Shown here in pieces: positions 47,216-58,520 of a DNA stretch of 64,000 nt (positions are counted from its first letter, which is position 1; each line of letters begins with the position of its first letter). The position numbers and the translations under genes were made by a program. The notes under the pieces were generated by a model that saw nothing but the letters and a program-made list of their open reading frames with translations, was not told the origin of the DNA and ran no database searches. The DNA is taken from NCBI GenBank assembly GCA_030549495.1, contig JAUIRK010000945.1:450001-514000 (forward strand), read 5' to 3'. Source of the DNA: Nectonema munidae. Lineage: Eukaryota; Nematomorpha; Nectonematoida; Nectonematidae.

Positions 47216-48425
47216 CCGGGGGCTATTACTGTCACTTTGTCAAGATCTTGGAAGTGAACATGCAATTTTGCTTTTCCACACAGAAGTCTGCTGACTCACT
47301 CTCACGTGGAAAAGTTTTAACCCGATTCTTTGAACTCAGAAAGCAAATCAGTTTTTCTGCAGGAAGAAAAAGTCTTCTGCTTGAAGAGTTTGAATCGCAA
47401 GAATTCAACCAAATCGGAGCTGGCGTATTTTGACTGACATATTCACTCGTTTGAAAGATCTGAGTGTATCACACTTCAAGGAAAAAACATTTACATTTTG
47501 AATTGTTGTGAAAAGCTAAATGCATTCAAAGAAAGCTGTCTCTGTCGTGGCAACGAGTGAAAAGATGGGATTATTCAAATGTTCCATCACTTGAAGAAAT
47601 AGTGGATGATAATGAAACGTCAAGCTTGATTCCTAGTGTTTGTGAAGAAATAATCACTTATTTGGGAGTGCTGTCAACATCACATTTGATAAATGTTTAG
47701 ACTTTCCAACGCTTGAAATTATTGAAGAATGAATTTCGAATCCCCACACTCTTTCAATTTGGATAAAATGACAGATAATTGAGAGCTTAAGGAAGACCTT
47801 ATAGAATTGCGTTCAAGTCGAGCTCTTAAAATGCAATTTGAGAATAAAACTTTGTAGGAGTATTGGTGCTCGGATATGGCTATGTTTCCAAAACTTTGTG
47901 AAACTTCACTAGCTGTGCTAATTCCTTTTGCGACAACATACTTATGCGAGTCAGGAATTAGCACTCTTACGTGCGTGTTGCTATCAACAGCATAGTTCCT
48001 AGCTTTGAAAATCTCATAAGCCAGAAACAAGAACAGAGTCATTGAATTAAAATATACATTAATAAACTTTTTTAAGTCAGCATTTTGATTTACACCTAAT
48101 AAATATTTAAGTAAGTGATTCTTTTATGTGATGTATATTCAAATGTTTAGCTGAGTTAACTTTTCCTATGCGTATGTTGTTGATCTTGTTGAACGTTTGG
48201 AAACGAGTTGTTTAGTTTTTAATTTTAATGTTTTGAACAAGAGATATTATTTTTGTAAAGCTAATTCAAGTATAAAATTTTGATATTTTTCTTTTCTACA
48301 AGTCTAATTTAATATTTAAATATTAATTTCAAAAATGAATAAATATTTTTTTGGATTTAGGGGGTGCGAGATCAGAGCAAAGTTTTTTTAGGAGTGTGGG
48401 AATAAAAAAGGTTGGAAACCATTAG
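47216..48425 (+). mobile_element. hAT transposase remnant, SCAND3/ZBED-like C-terminal half
   Basis: Translated pieces include LSRGKVLTRFFELRKQISF, SLLLEEFESQEFNQ, VPSLEEIVDDNE, and near 47880-48040 MAMFPKLCETSLAVLIPFAT followed by TYLCESG, the hAT dimerisation block. Several frame changes and stops occur. A 3' end resembling a hAT terminus (AAAAAGGTTGGAAACCATTA) lies near 48405-48425. Its 5' end abuts the Tigger at 47215, suggesting insertion there or a joint deletion. Confidence 0.75.
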
Positions 48426-48791
48426 GCAAAACCCTCGCTTGCTAGGAAAGTAGCCGTAAAACCGATTTATTATTATTACTCTAAATATTGCCCAGCGTTA
48501 CATATTACATATAAATTTTTAATTCCAATTTTATGATTAAAATTTTGATGGAAAATGAAAAATCAGTTGCTTCGGATTTTTAAGGAATTTCATTTAAGAC
48601 ATTGATGATATTTTAAAAGCAAGGGCGCACATCCTCAAAATTTGGAGGGGGCGAATTTTTGTCCGATGAACACACGATCAGTATTACCCGACATTATACT
48701 TGCACCATAAGCTCTCAATCCCACCACAACTGCACAGCTTTATGAAGTCAAATGACCTCGTTTGTAATTATGATTGCATAAACTTTCTAGC

Positions 48792-50330
48792 CCCGTGGTT
48801 TTCAAACTGAAGTCCGCGTGCCGCGAAGAAGTTCCACAAGGATTGAGAAGGTAGCACTGAGTGAATCGTTTTTCGCAAAATATTGCGCCCATATTGGTCA
48901 TTTGCCATTTTTGCCAATAAATCACATTTAAAAGAACCAATAAGCTGCTAGTCTTTGAATTGAGTACTATTTTTTTCTTTTATTGTCTTTCAGGCTTAAT
49001 TTGTAAATGTACATTTTTCTTAATGGCTAAAAAAATGAGATATGACGCCTCACACTAGAAATTTCGGTTTATTGCATTAACGCCTGGTGGGGAAGAGGAA
49101 CATAAGTGTCCTTTGCGTTCTGAAGTGTTAGCATCCACTTTTTTAAAGCCCTTCAGGTGAAGCACTCAGGTAAAACTATTGGCTAAACATTTTGCACTAA
49201 TTCATGTTTGATAAATAGCATAGGAATGTTTTTTCAAAATATTAAGTATGGTTTGAAAAGTTTCAAAAAATATCTGTTATCAAAAAGTCCCACAACATAG
49301 CAGAACAGTTGATATTACCTTGTTGCAAGGATTCAATCTTCCTGTTAAACGATACCGTTAGAAGTCTAATAGGAGAGATATCTGATAACATGCCAGGCGT
49401 GGTTTTATTGATTTGGAATTTGATTTTCAACTTTTTTGCTCATATTGATGAAACGATGGAAGCTGCAAGCTTGTCTCAGCCTTGTTTACGTACAATATGT
49501 ATATGACAAGAACCTAGTAGATCTTTTATTTTGCGAAACTCAGCAAACTGCAAAAGAAACATTTGACAAATTGATAAAAAAAAATTTACAGCACATGGTA
49601 TTAAGTCAGAATCTAGCTAAGCAAAAATTTTCAGATGTAATTGGTAACCAGTGCAAGAGCCATACCCGATGAGTTGAAAAATGTTTTCAATGAAGTCATT
49701 AAAACAGTGTATTACATTAAAGCAAATGCTTCAACTATTGTTTGTTTTCAGATTTGAAAAACTCTTGCTGCACTCAAACGTGAGGTGGCTTCCAAAGGAA
49801 AAATTTCCAAGCGATACTAGGGAAAGAAATCCAGGAATTTCTGGAAGGCAAACTAGACATGCATGTAGAATTTTCTGATGTCCCTTTTCGTATATTTCTA
49901 CCATTTATAGTGAACATATTTGAATATATGAATTCCTTTAACCCATCGTAATAAAAAAAATTACAGCTTTTGAAATGAAGCTGGGATAATTGCATTCTTT
50001 GACAGGAAAAATTTTGCTAGATTTTCGTATTTTCATTAATAAAAATGTCATTAACGCCATAAAACACCGTGTAGCATGCCAAGAAATTTCTCTATATTTT
50101 CTAAATCTACAAAAATTGAAAAATACTATCAATTTATAAAAATCCATTTATAATCTCGATTAGTAATCTGGCTTCAGTAGACTTCTTAATTAGGAACAGT
50201 TTATTATGAAAGTCGCATTGGCCAAAGCAGAGCCAAATTAAGACAAACTGCTTTAGACAAAGCAGATGCCATCCATCCTATTGAGAATTGCATTGTTCAG
50301 ACAATTTTTGAATAAACAATGGTGTCGATT
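48792..50330 (+). mobile_element. hAT transposon, ZBED5-like, copy B
   Basis: The 5' terminus (GTGGTTTTCAAACTGAAGTC) equals the end of copy A. The frame includes DSIFLLNDTVRSLIGEISDN (49339-49400), KCKSHTR-like pieces, then LLLHSNVRWLPKEKFPSDTR near 49760. The rest decays to about 50330 (ESRIGQSRAKLRQTA-type text near the end). Its transposase region aligns with both 1-240 (reverse) and 51800-52170. It is interrupted by many stops. Confidence 0.8.
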
Positions 50331-50554
50331 TTTAGTACACTAGTTTATATGTTGATTTATTTTTAAAAAATAATAGTTAAACCGCTAAACCGAAATTTTT
50401 TAGAAAGTTTGATCAGATGTAATTAAGTTACTTTTAGAATAGAAAGATAAACTTAGTCTCTAATAATTATCAAATTATGCACATACGAAACTAAAAGTAA
50501 GGGGAGCCAACGATATATTTAAAAAGAATAAATATTTTTTGATTTGAACATTTT

Positions 50555-51065
50555 TCGATTCTTTGATTATTTGACAAATATATTATATAAAATCGTGCAA
50601 ATTGCAAAATATAGGTAATAACATTTGTAACATCGCATGAGGTAGCAAAATATGAACAGAAAGTTTGATATTTTTTGATTTTTTAAAGAATATTTTTCAA
50701 TTATTTGATTACAGAATTTTATTTTGATTATTTGACAAATGTAATATTTAAAATCGTGCAAATTGCAAAGTATAGGTAATAACTTTTGTAACATAGTATG
50801 AGGTAGCAAAATATGAACAGAAAGTTTGATATTTTTTGATTTTTTAAAGAATATTTTTCGATTCTTTGATTACAGAATTTTATTTTGATTATTTGACAAA
50901 TATAATATTTAAAATCGTGCAAATTGCAAAGTATAGGTAATAACTTTTGTAACATCGTATGAGGTAGCAAAATATGAACAGAAAGTTTGATATTTTTTGA
51001 TTTTTTAAAGAATATTTTTCGATTCTTTGATTACAGAATTTTATTTTAATTATTTGATAAAATAA
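50555..51065. repeat. 161-bp tandem repeat, about three copies
   Basis: Units containing TTATTTGACAAATATAATAT, AAATCGTGCAAATTGCAAAG and GAGGTAGCAAAATATGAACA recur at a spacing of exactly 161 bp; the first two full copies differ at a handful of bases. A degenerate half unit follows. The array lies between hAT copies B and C. Confidence 0.9.
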
Positions 51066-51109
51066 ATTATTTAATATCGTGAAAAAATTAATAACTTATC
51101 TAACATCCT

Positions 51110-51440
51110 CTCCGCGAATGAGGTATATCAAATCTTACATCTAGCAAAATATGAACTGATAAATTGGAGATGAATTATCGCGGTATACAGGTTGGAGATG
51201 AACCATCGTAGTATACAGGTATAATGTATATAGGTAATAACTTATGTAGCATCGTCTCCCCCAATGAGGTATATCAAATCTTACATCTAGCAGAATGTGA
51301 ACAGAAAGTTGAACATTGTCTCCCTAGTTATATGTACATGGAATAAAAACCATCGTAGTATACAGGTTGGAGATGAATCATCGTAGTATACTGGTTGGAG
51401 ATGAATCATCGTAGTATACCGGTTGGAGATGATACTCAAA
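51110..51440. repeat. compound tandem repeat with 32-bp units
   Basis: GGTTGGAGATGAATCATCGT followed by AGTATAC recurs at about 32-bp spacing (51365-51435), with two earlier degenerate units at 51180-51220. Between them the block ATGAGGTATATCAAATCTTA, shared with the 161-bp array's unit context, appears twice. Confidence 0.75.
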
Positions 51441-51799
51441 TTGTCTACCCGCGTTCAACAGTACAGGAAAAATCTTATCAATATTTTCTAATTTTTAATT
51501 TTATTTTAAATAATATTTATGATTTTACATGTTTCGCGTTCAAAATTAATGGTGATTTTACAATGTGTAATTATTTACAATTGCCGAACATCAGTAAAAA
51601 CTTTCGGAAAATGGGGACTGCGCACAAACATTAAAAGATCAAATTTAACTAATCATCAAAAGGAAATGGTAAAAATATAAGAAACAGACAATAATTAAAA
51701 AAGTCATTTACGATGTTTTATATAAAGAAAAGACAAAGCCAAAAAAAGATTTTTTACTCATTCAATGTGGGGTTTTAAGCCTACTTTGCCACCAAGAAA

Positions 51800-52510
51800 A
51801 AAAATGATTGTGAAAACTCTCGAAGCACTTAAACGTGAGGTGCCTTTCTAAACGAAAAGTTTTGAAGCGACACTATCGAAAGAAATCAAGCAAGTCCTGC
51901 AAAGCAAACTAGACGTGAATGTAGATTTTTCTGATGTCCATTTTCGTATATTCCAATCATTTTTAGTGAACATATTTGAATCTATGAATTTTTTTAATCT
52001 TGAGCTAAGTACTCCATTGTCATAAAAAATTGACGGCTTTTGAAATGAAGCTGGAATAATCACATTCTTAGAGAAGAAAAATTTTACTCGATCGAACATA
52101 TTTGTTGATGAAAATACAAAGATCTCCTGGAGGCCATAAAACACCGTTTATCATATCTTAGACAAGAAATTTCTCTTTATTTTCCTAATCTACAAAAATT
52201 TTAAAGATACTATCAATTTATCAAAACCTCATTTATAATGTCCGTAGGACTTTTTAATTCAATAACAATTTGATTAATGACTGAGGAGTTGCAAAACATA
52301 TTTTTTGTGAAATGTCTCATAGCGATTTTTCAATTGAAATAGGATCAAAATTTTTGTGTTGCAAAGATGGCTCTGAAAACTTATTCAATTTGCCACTGCA
52401 TATGAATTTGATAAAGGATTTTTCATGCTACTTGCCATTGAAACCAAATCCCCAAGCAGATTGGAGGTGAGTAATATGAGAGTTGCATTGACTAAAACAG
52501 CCAAATTTAG
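51800..52510 (+). mobile_element. hAT transposon, ZBED5-like, copy C (3' part)
   Basis: From GAAGCACTTAAACGTGAGGT on, this segment aligns with 49765 onward, including the TTCGTATATT and GTGAACATATTTGAAT stretches. It extends further 3' than copy B, with DFSIEIGSKFLCCKDGSENL near 52330 and MRVALTKTAKFRHS-type text near 52480. Stops occur throughout. With the array at 50555-51440 between them, B and C may be separate insertions or one locus split by expansion of the array. Confidence 0.75.
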
Positions 52511-53540
52511 ACATAGCAGATTCCATCCACCCTAAAGTGAAATTTCCGTTTTCAACTAATATAAATTACCCTTTAAATCAGTGTAATAGAAACATAAATT
52601 TGATGTTTAATTCAAAGTTGATTAGTTCTCAATTTTAGCCAAAGCTTTGTAACCTAACGCCATTTAAAAATGTAAAAATAAATATTTTTTTAATTTTACA
52701 TTTTTAATTAATAAAAATCATTATAAATCAAATTGAAACATATAATTCACTTAAAACTTTTTTATTTCTTATTCAAATGTGATTTTAAAAAACAAGCCAT
52801 GTAGATTGTGTCTTGTGACTTCATACACTGCAATCAGTGGCGAATCCAAAAATTGCCTATAGGGGGCCAACTTTAAAAAATACTAGTTTACATTTTCCCC
52901 ACTCAAATTTACTGTTGAGAAGAAAACTTTCCATTTTCTTCCAATTTCTAACAAAATTTGGAGGAAACTTATAAAAGCAAAATGAAATATTAAACTAAAG
53001 AAATAAAATAAAATATATGATGAAATAAAAGCAAATTTATCAGATGACACAAAAATATAATATTGAGGTTCCATTAAATCCTTACTTAGAGCTTTGGTTG
53101 TTCAAAAAAAAATAGATCAAACTTTCTTAAATGAAATAATTAATACTTGCATAGGTTTAAAACTTTTTAGTTTTTTTAAAACTAAATTTTAAATATTAGT
53201 CCCTCTCTCTCTCTCTCTCTCTCTAAATAAAATTAAGAGCTCACATTTTAATAAAATGGTCCAAGAAAGAAGAAAAAGAAATTTATTGTACACATGTTTG
53301 TTGTTAAATAACAATCAAAATTACAAATTATTATAAAAAAATAAGTAAAAACAGGATGTGTAGCTTTTTTGTGTAGAAATACATAACATTTTAAGATTTT
53401 TATAGGTGATTCTATATAGATGAATATTAATCAATGAAACCTTATATTTTTTACAATAATGACATATTTTAATAATAATATTTCAGAAGAAAAAGTAAGC
53501 AAATTTGTCATAATAAAATTTGTCAAATTTGTTTGTTTAC

Positions 53541-53945
53541 TTAGCCGACATATTTAATCGAATAAGCAAAATGAATCAATTTTTGAACGGTCTTGATGTA
53601 ACATCGGTAGCTTTTCAAACTTGCTGGATTTTCTGCTAGAATTGAAGTCTGGTTATCAAGAATCCAAGCTAGGTCACCTGCTTGATTTTCTATCTTGGAT
53701 GACAAGACATGGACTCTAAAAATTGAGGTTCCTGTTAATGTTAATGATTTCATCACTGAACATCTTGAAATTCTTTCTTCTCAGTTTAAATTGTATTTTG
53801 AAGATGCACCTTTCTATGTTTCATACCAAAAAAGGGAGATATATATTAAGGGCTTTGAAGGTTTCAAAAGCAATTAAGCTGCTTTTCGACAAGAAAGAAG
53901 ATCTTTGGATTTACCGCTCTGTTCAAAACCATAAGTTATCGTAAT
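53541..53945 (+). mobile_element. hAT transposase fragment
   Basis: Translations across frames give ADIFNRISKMNQFLNGLDV, LLDFLSWM and IEVPVNVNDFITEHLEILSS with QFKLYFEDAP, in the order expected for the middle part of a KIAA1586/ZBED5-like hAT transposase. Two frame changes are needed, so it is decayed. A hAT-like end (CAGTGGCGAATCCAAAAATT with GGGGGCC) at 52837 may be its 5' terminus. Confidence 0.55.
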
Positions 53946-53999
53946 AATATATTTTGCTTCCTATGAAAGCTGAAATTGACGTTGTTGTGATCTTTTCAA

Positions 54000-55660
54000 C
54001 TAATATTCATGGGGGAAAATTTTGAAAACAGAGTTTTTTTTTAATATGAAGAATTATTATATAAAATATTAAAGTTATTAAAAAGCATGATCAGAAGATT
54101 CTAAAAATATATCATATGAGTTCTAGTGTATCTAGTGAGTATGTATATTATCATCATTTTGAGCGCATCAAAGTAAAATGGAAAAATTAAAAATGGAAAG
54201 TTTTAAAAATGTATTCTGATAGAGTTTGATACGTTAATTTCAAATATTTAATGAATCAAAAGAAAAAATTTTTCGTATAAAGTTTTCTTTTAAAGTTAGA
54301 AATTTTTTGATCATACATATATCACGTCTCTTACCGGGGTAAACTAATTCTAGATGCTCTGTATTAAAAATAAAAAAGGAGAGCAAAAATCACTACAAAC
54401 CGAATGTGGCGGAGAGGGGGGGGGCAGAGCCCGCGCTACCTATATATTTTTGGGACAAGTAAATTCTTCTTCTTCTCTTCTTTTCTTGATGCAAGTGCCT
54501 CTCCAGTTCTATTGTTTGCCCCCTCTGAAAATTTTCAACTTGCTCCAAGTGTCTTAACTTACGAAAAAACTATAAAAACATATAGATGTGCAAGAAAATT
54601 TGAGAACATTTATGCCATATATTGGAAACAAAACTGTCTTATATAAGTTATATGTCTATATGGGTCTAATATGTGTTTCTTCTCTATTCACACACCAATT
54701 ACTATTGATGCTCTGTAAATGATTAAGCCTCTTCTGATAAGATAATAAATTTTTTCCATAATGTAAATTTTATTGCCCCATCATAGCCCCCTAATATTTT
54801 TTTAGCGGGGGTACTGGGGGGGGGGGGGTACTGGGAGATCGTTCAAAGGCAATTTTGGGAACGTCATTTATGTATTATCATTTTTTCTCTCTAACGGTTT
54901 CCCTTATAGCAAAAAATATTTTCAATAGCCTTAAAATAAAGACAGAAGCTAATGTTAAAATTAATTTTGTATTACTTTTTTAATATGATCACTCATATTT
55001 ATAAAATGATACTTATTTTTTTTATTCTACCACTCTTTTCAACAATTGATGTCAAATATGATAACTGTAAATCTAGCTAAATTAGATTTTTTTTTATCAA
55101 TTATTAAATTTTTTCTATATTGGGAAAAAGATTAAGAAGATTCCAAATAATCATTATATTGGTAATAAAAGCGACCTTAATGAACTTTAGATTAATAATT
55201 TTATGGATATTATAAAATAGTCTTACTTCTCTATAAATAAGTTCAAATTTAGGCTTTAAATATCCCATTATATATGAGTTCATTTGGTAGGTATAAAACT
55301 ATTTATAAATTAAAAGTAGAAAGATGAGAAATCGCCCATAGACTTTAAATGTATTTATTTTGTAATGTCTTTTTTTGAATAATTTGAATATATTTTTTAT
55401 ATGCCGTGAATTCTTTGCTGATTTTAATTATTAAAGATATCTATAGATAAAATAGCTTTAGGGAGCATATATAAATTGTATTATTTAATTTTAAATTCCT
55501 TGTTTTTCTATTTAAGAAGCCTACTTTCAAATTAAATGCTTATAGCGAGTTAAATGAATTTTTTTGCTATTATATTTGACACAAACCTTTCATTTCCTTG
55601 TGAATCAACCTTCATTAGACTAAAACGATCTAAAAAATTTCACTTTAAAATATTTTTTTA
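54000..55660. other. AT-rich region with a poly-G tract, no gene seen
   Basis: Contains a GGGG-rich patch at 54410-54420 and a G-run at about 54816-54829. Otherwise AT-rich, without supported coding or repeat structure. Confidence 0.4.
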
Positions 55661-55663
55661 GTT

Positions 55664-55790
55664 GTCGGTATCGCATCCAAGGGAAGAACAATATTCCATA
55701 ACTGGACAGATGGTGGGGATAACCACGATCGGATTTCGAACCCAGACCATCTGGATCGAGACCCCACGGCTTATCTATCTTTCCTTATGT
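55664..55790 (-). repeat. tRNA-like SINE, family 2, copy 2
   Basis: Minus-strand GGTCTGGGTTCGAAATCCGA holds a clean B box; CGTGGTTATCCCCACCATCT and TCCAGTTATGGAATATTGTT follow in the same order as in the copy at 34223. The head GCCGTGGGGTCTCGATCCAG precedes. Confidence 0.65.
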
Positions 55791-56309
55791 TGAGATCTCT
55801 CTAAACAAGTTTTAAGAAGTTGCTAAAATTTAAGTCTTCTTAAGACAAGTTCATAGGAAAATTTATCCTCAAAAGTAAGATATTCTTCGACTCTCCTAAT
55901 TCTATATTTTTTTTTGAATCTTTTCCTTTACGAATTTTAATAAAATACAGGATTTATTTTGTATAATCTGCTATCGAAACACTCATAACAGGCGGATTTA
56001 GAGGGGGTGAAACTTTTCGTTATTGTCAATAAGAATGGTTTTTGCATTTTCTTTTATCTCGTTTTCAGATGGATTAATTATTTGCCTACCTTGCATATTG
56101 TTTCCTGATACGTTTAATCTGAAATCAAAAATCTCTTATCCAAGCCTTATCGAAACTAGAAAGGCGCAATTGTTGATTTAAAAAAAAGCATTCTATCAAT
56201 GAATACCCACAAAATTCTGTCGCTAAAATAAAGGACTTTGTCAAAACCAAGGGTGCACATCCGAGGGGGAAAAAGGCGACCTCCCTCGCTCCTAATGTCT
56301 TTCCGGGAT

Positions 56310-56329
56310 GGGGGGGGGGGGGGGGGGGG
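56310..56329. repeat. poly-G tract, 20 bases
   Basis: An uninterrupted G20 run just inside the presumed left end of the hAT element. A second, shorter run is at about 54816-54829 after similar CCTAAT...TTT text. Run length may be unreliable in assembly. Confidence 0.85.
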
Positions 56330-57242
56330 TTCCAGGGGATTTTAAAATTTTGCACATGGAAAATATAGCAAATATAATATTCTCTCATTTTTAATTTTTA
56401 AAACACCAAGAACTGATCCTGAAAAAAGAAAGCAATGTTCAAACACCGATGTTATAAAAGAGCCAGAAAGAGGGCAGTAATGTTTGGAAACGCGATTTTC
56501 ACCAACAAGTTGTAGTATGAGAACAGACGTATCTTGTAGTAAACCCAGCCTTTCAATCCAGTCTTTAGCCGTTTTTTGAACTGGGAACACTAAACACTGA
56601 CCGCGCTCAACCAAAAATTATGTTTCCAAAAGATTTAAAGCGAAGATCTTTCTTAGAAATGTGGTAGGAAACGTTTAATTGGTTAAAGTACGCATATCTA
56701 AAGCATATCTTTTGTTATGCATGTTCCATTTTCAGTACCTAGAACATGCAAATCTGAACATGCCTTTGTCACAATCGGTTTCAACAACTGCTTAAAGGCA
56801 ATAGAAAATGGTATAGGTTTTATTAAACATACTAAAAGTAGTGGTCATTGTCTCTCCACATGTGTGGGTGGGAAAGTCGTAAGCAAATAAAAACCGGCCT
56901 AACTTGTTCTATTGATTCAGTTTTGGATCCTGATAGCCAGAATATTTTGGTCCAAAATCGCAACTTTTTGAAGATTTTGTTACAGTATCATATATTTTTT
57001 CCACAATGAGAGATGTCACATCGTGGCCATAATGAATCTGCTGATTCATTTAACTCTGATAAATGGGATGAATTTATCAAAGTCATTCTGGTTACAAATC
57101 CTACTTTTAAAGAAATGCATGAGGAGAACTATTTGTCTTAAGAATCTTGTGAAGAATTTATAGGAGTTCTAGCACAAAGTGTGATGCAGGTGAATAAAGA
57201 CGAAATGGAAGAAGCAGGATTGTACTCAATTCTACTAGATGG

Positions 57243-57388
57243 GGCGTGAGTATGGTTGGTTAGATGCTGGATTCGATAACTCAAGGTCTTGGGTTCGATC
57301 CTACATCAAGCTTGCTTTCCTCATAGTTCGATACAAGCGGCGCAATTGTGCCTTTTCGATGAAAACACCCTACGGTACCATTACCATT
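57243..57388 (+). repeat. tRNA-derived SINE, family 1, best copy (146 bp) with target duplication
   Basis: This is the clearest copy. It has the head GGCGTGAGTATGGTTGGTTA, the B box GGGTTCGATCC, the body TGTGCCTTTTCGATGAAAAC and the tail TACCATTACCATT. ACTAGATGG flanks it on both sides (57234-57242 and 57389-57397), a 9-bp target duplication. Removing the SINE and one duplicate restores an unbroken hAT frame (LYSILLDG|CKNNSGH), which proves insertion. Confidence 0.93.
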
Positions 57389-58520
57389 ACTAGATGGATG
57401 TAAAAACAATAGTGGACATGAAGAAGTATCGATTTGTTTTCGCTATGTTGAGCACTCTATCATACATGATCGATTTTTCCCCCTTTGGAGCCAGAAGCTA
57501 GTGATGCGATTACAATTACAAACAAGGTAAATGAATTGATAAAAAGCTTAAATCTTGCCATATCAAAAAAGGCACCATCCCAATGAACAGATTCTATCGA
57601 CATCTCAGCGAAGAAGCACACGATGCGATTGCAATTTCTATGCATTCGATTTTCTATGTCGAAGAATGAAATGTGTTCCTGTATCCTTAGAAGAGATATC
57701 TGGTTCTAATTCGATAAGAAGTGAGCCTCGTGGTATGATAAGTTTCTTTCAAGTCATAACATCACAATTTTAAGCTTCTTCCCTAAGGTTTCTTCTATTA
57801 CACATTCGTTTGAGCAGTGTCTACGAGAAAAAAAATAGACTGGAAGGTAGCTTGGTCTGAGATCACGGTCTCTCTCTCTCTATACAACTCGTAGAGAAAA
57901 TAAACTCCAAGGATGTTATTTCAGCAGTTCAGGTTATTTGCGCAGATATCGGTATAGATTGCAATTTTTGCGATTCAGCGCATAATCTACGTAAAGTTTC
58001 AACTACCAACAACAATACTGCAATTGATTCGAGATTTGCTAACTAAGATTGAAGCTTTAGACCCGTGTTCTAAGTCTTATCTTTCTTATGAAGTTGCTTT
58101 AACCAGTGATGCACCATTTTAGAGAAGCATTCCATTTGAACATTCCTCTTCTTAAAGTGGAGAGTGAGCGTGCTTCCTTAATTGTGAAGACAGGAGAAAA
58201 GATCGAATTTGTCTACTATCCAAATCTAGGTAAAATGATCAATTTAGCATCTACAATGCCTGTCAGCAGTTCTCGCGTAGAGCGTTCATTTTCAGCAATG
58301 AATAGAACAAGTACATTGTCTAGGAATCGTCTCAGTACGCAAAGAGCAACCCAATTCACGGTATTATCTGTGAACAAGTACAAAACACATACTATCGATC
58401 TGGATAATGTCTTGAATACATGGGCGTTGCAAAAAAACGTTTTGTTCACTTATAAAAACCATAAATGGAAAATAATTTTAGTTTTAAAAATTTATTATTT
58501 CATCACCTTTATATAAATTC

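Larger units (their letters stand above)
56250..58520 (+). mobile_element. hAT transposon with TTF-finger/DUF4371-type transposase
   Basis: Ordered pieces on the plus strand match ZMYM1/DUF4371-type hAT proteins. They are: TCKSEHAFVTIGFNN (zinc-finger region, 56745); NESADSFNSDKWDEFIKVIL (57030); CEEFIGVLAQSVMQVNKDEM (57150); HEEVSICFRYVEHSI after the SINE; and a C-terminal frame 58106-58516 with SSRVERSFSAMNRTSTLSRN, the dimerisation block. Stops and frame changes break it in several places. An end-like GGGTGCACATCCGAGGGGG lies at 56250; the far end may be near 59580-59625, which would make it 3.4 kb. Confidence 0.8.

Noticed and set aside
54354-54646. Plus-strand frames through a GGGG-rich patch
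   Set aside because: Low-complexity composition and two overlapping frames; no domain.
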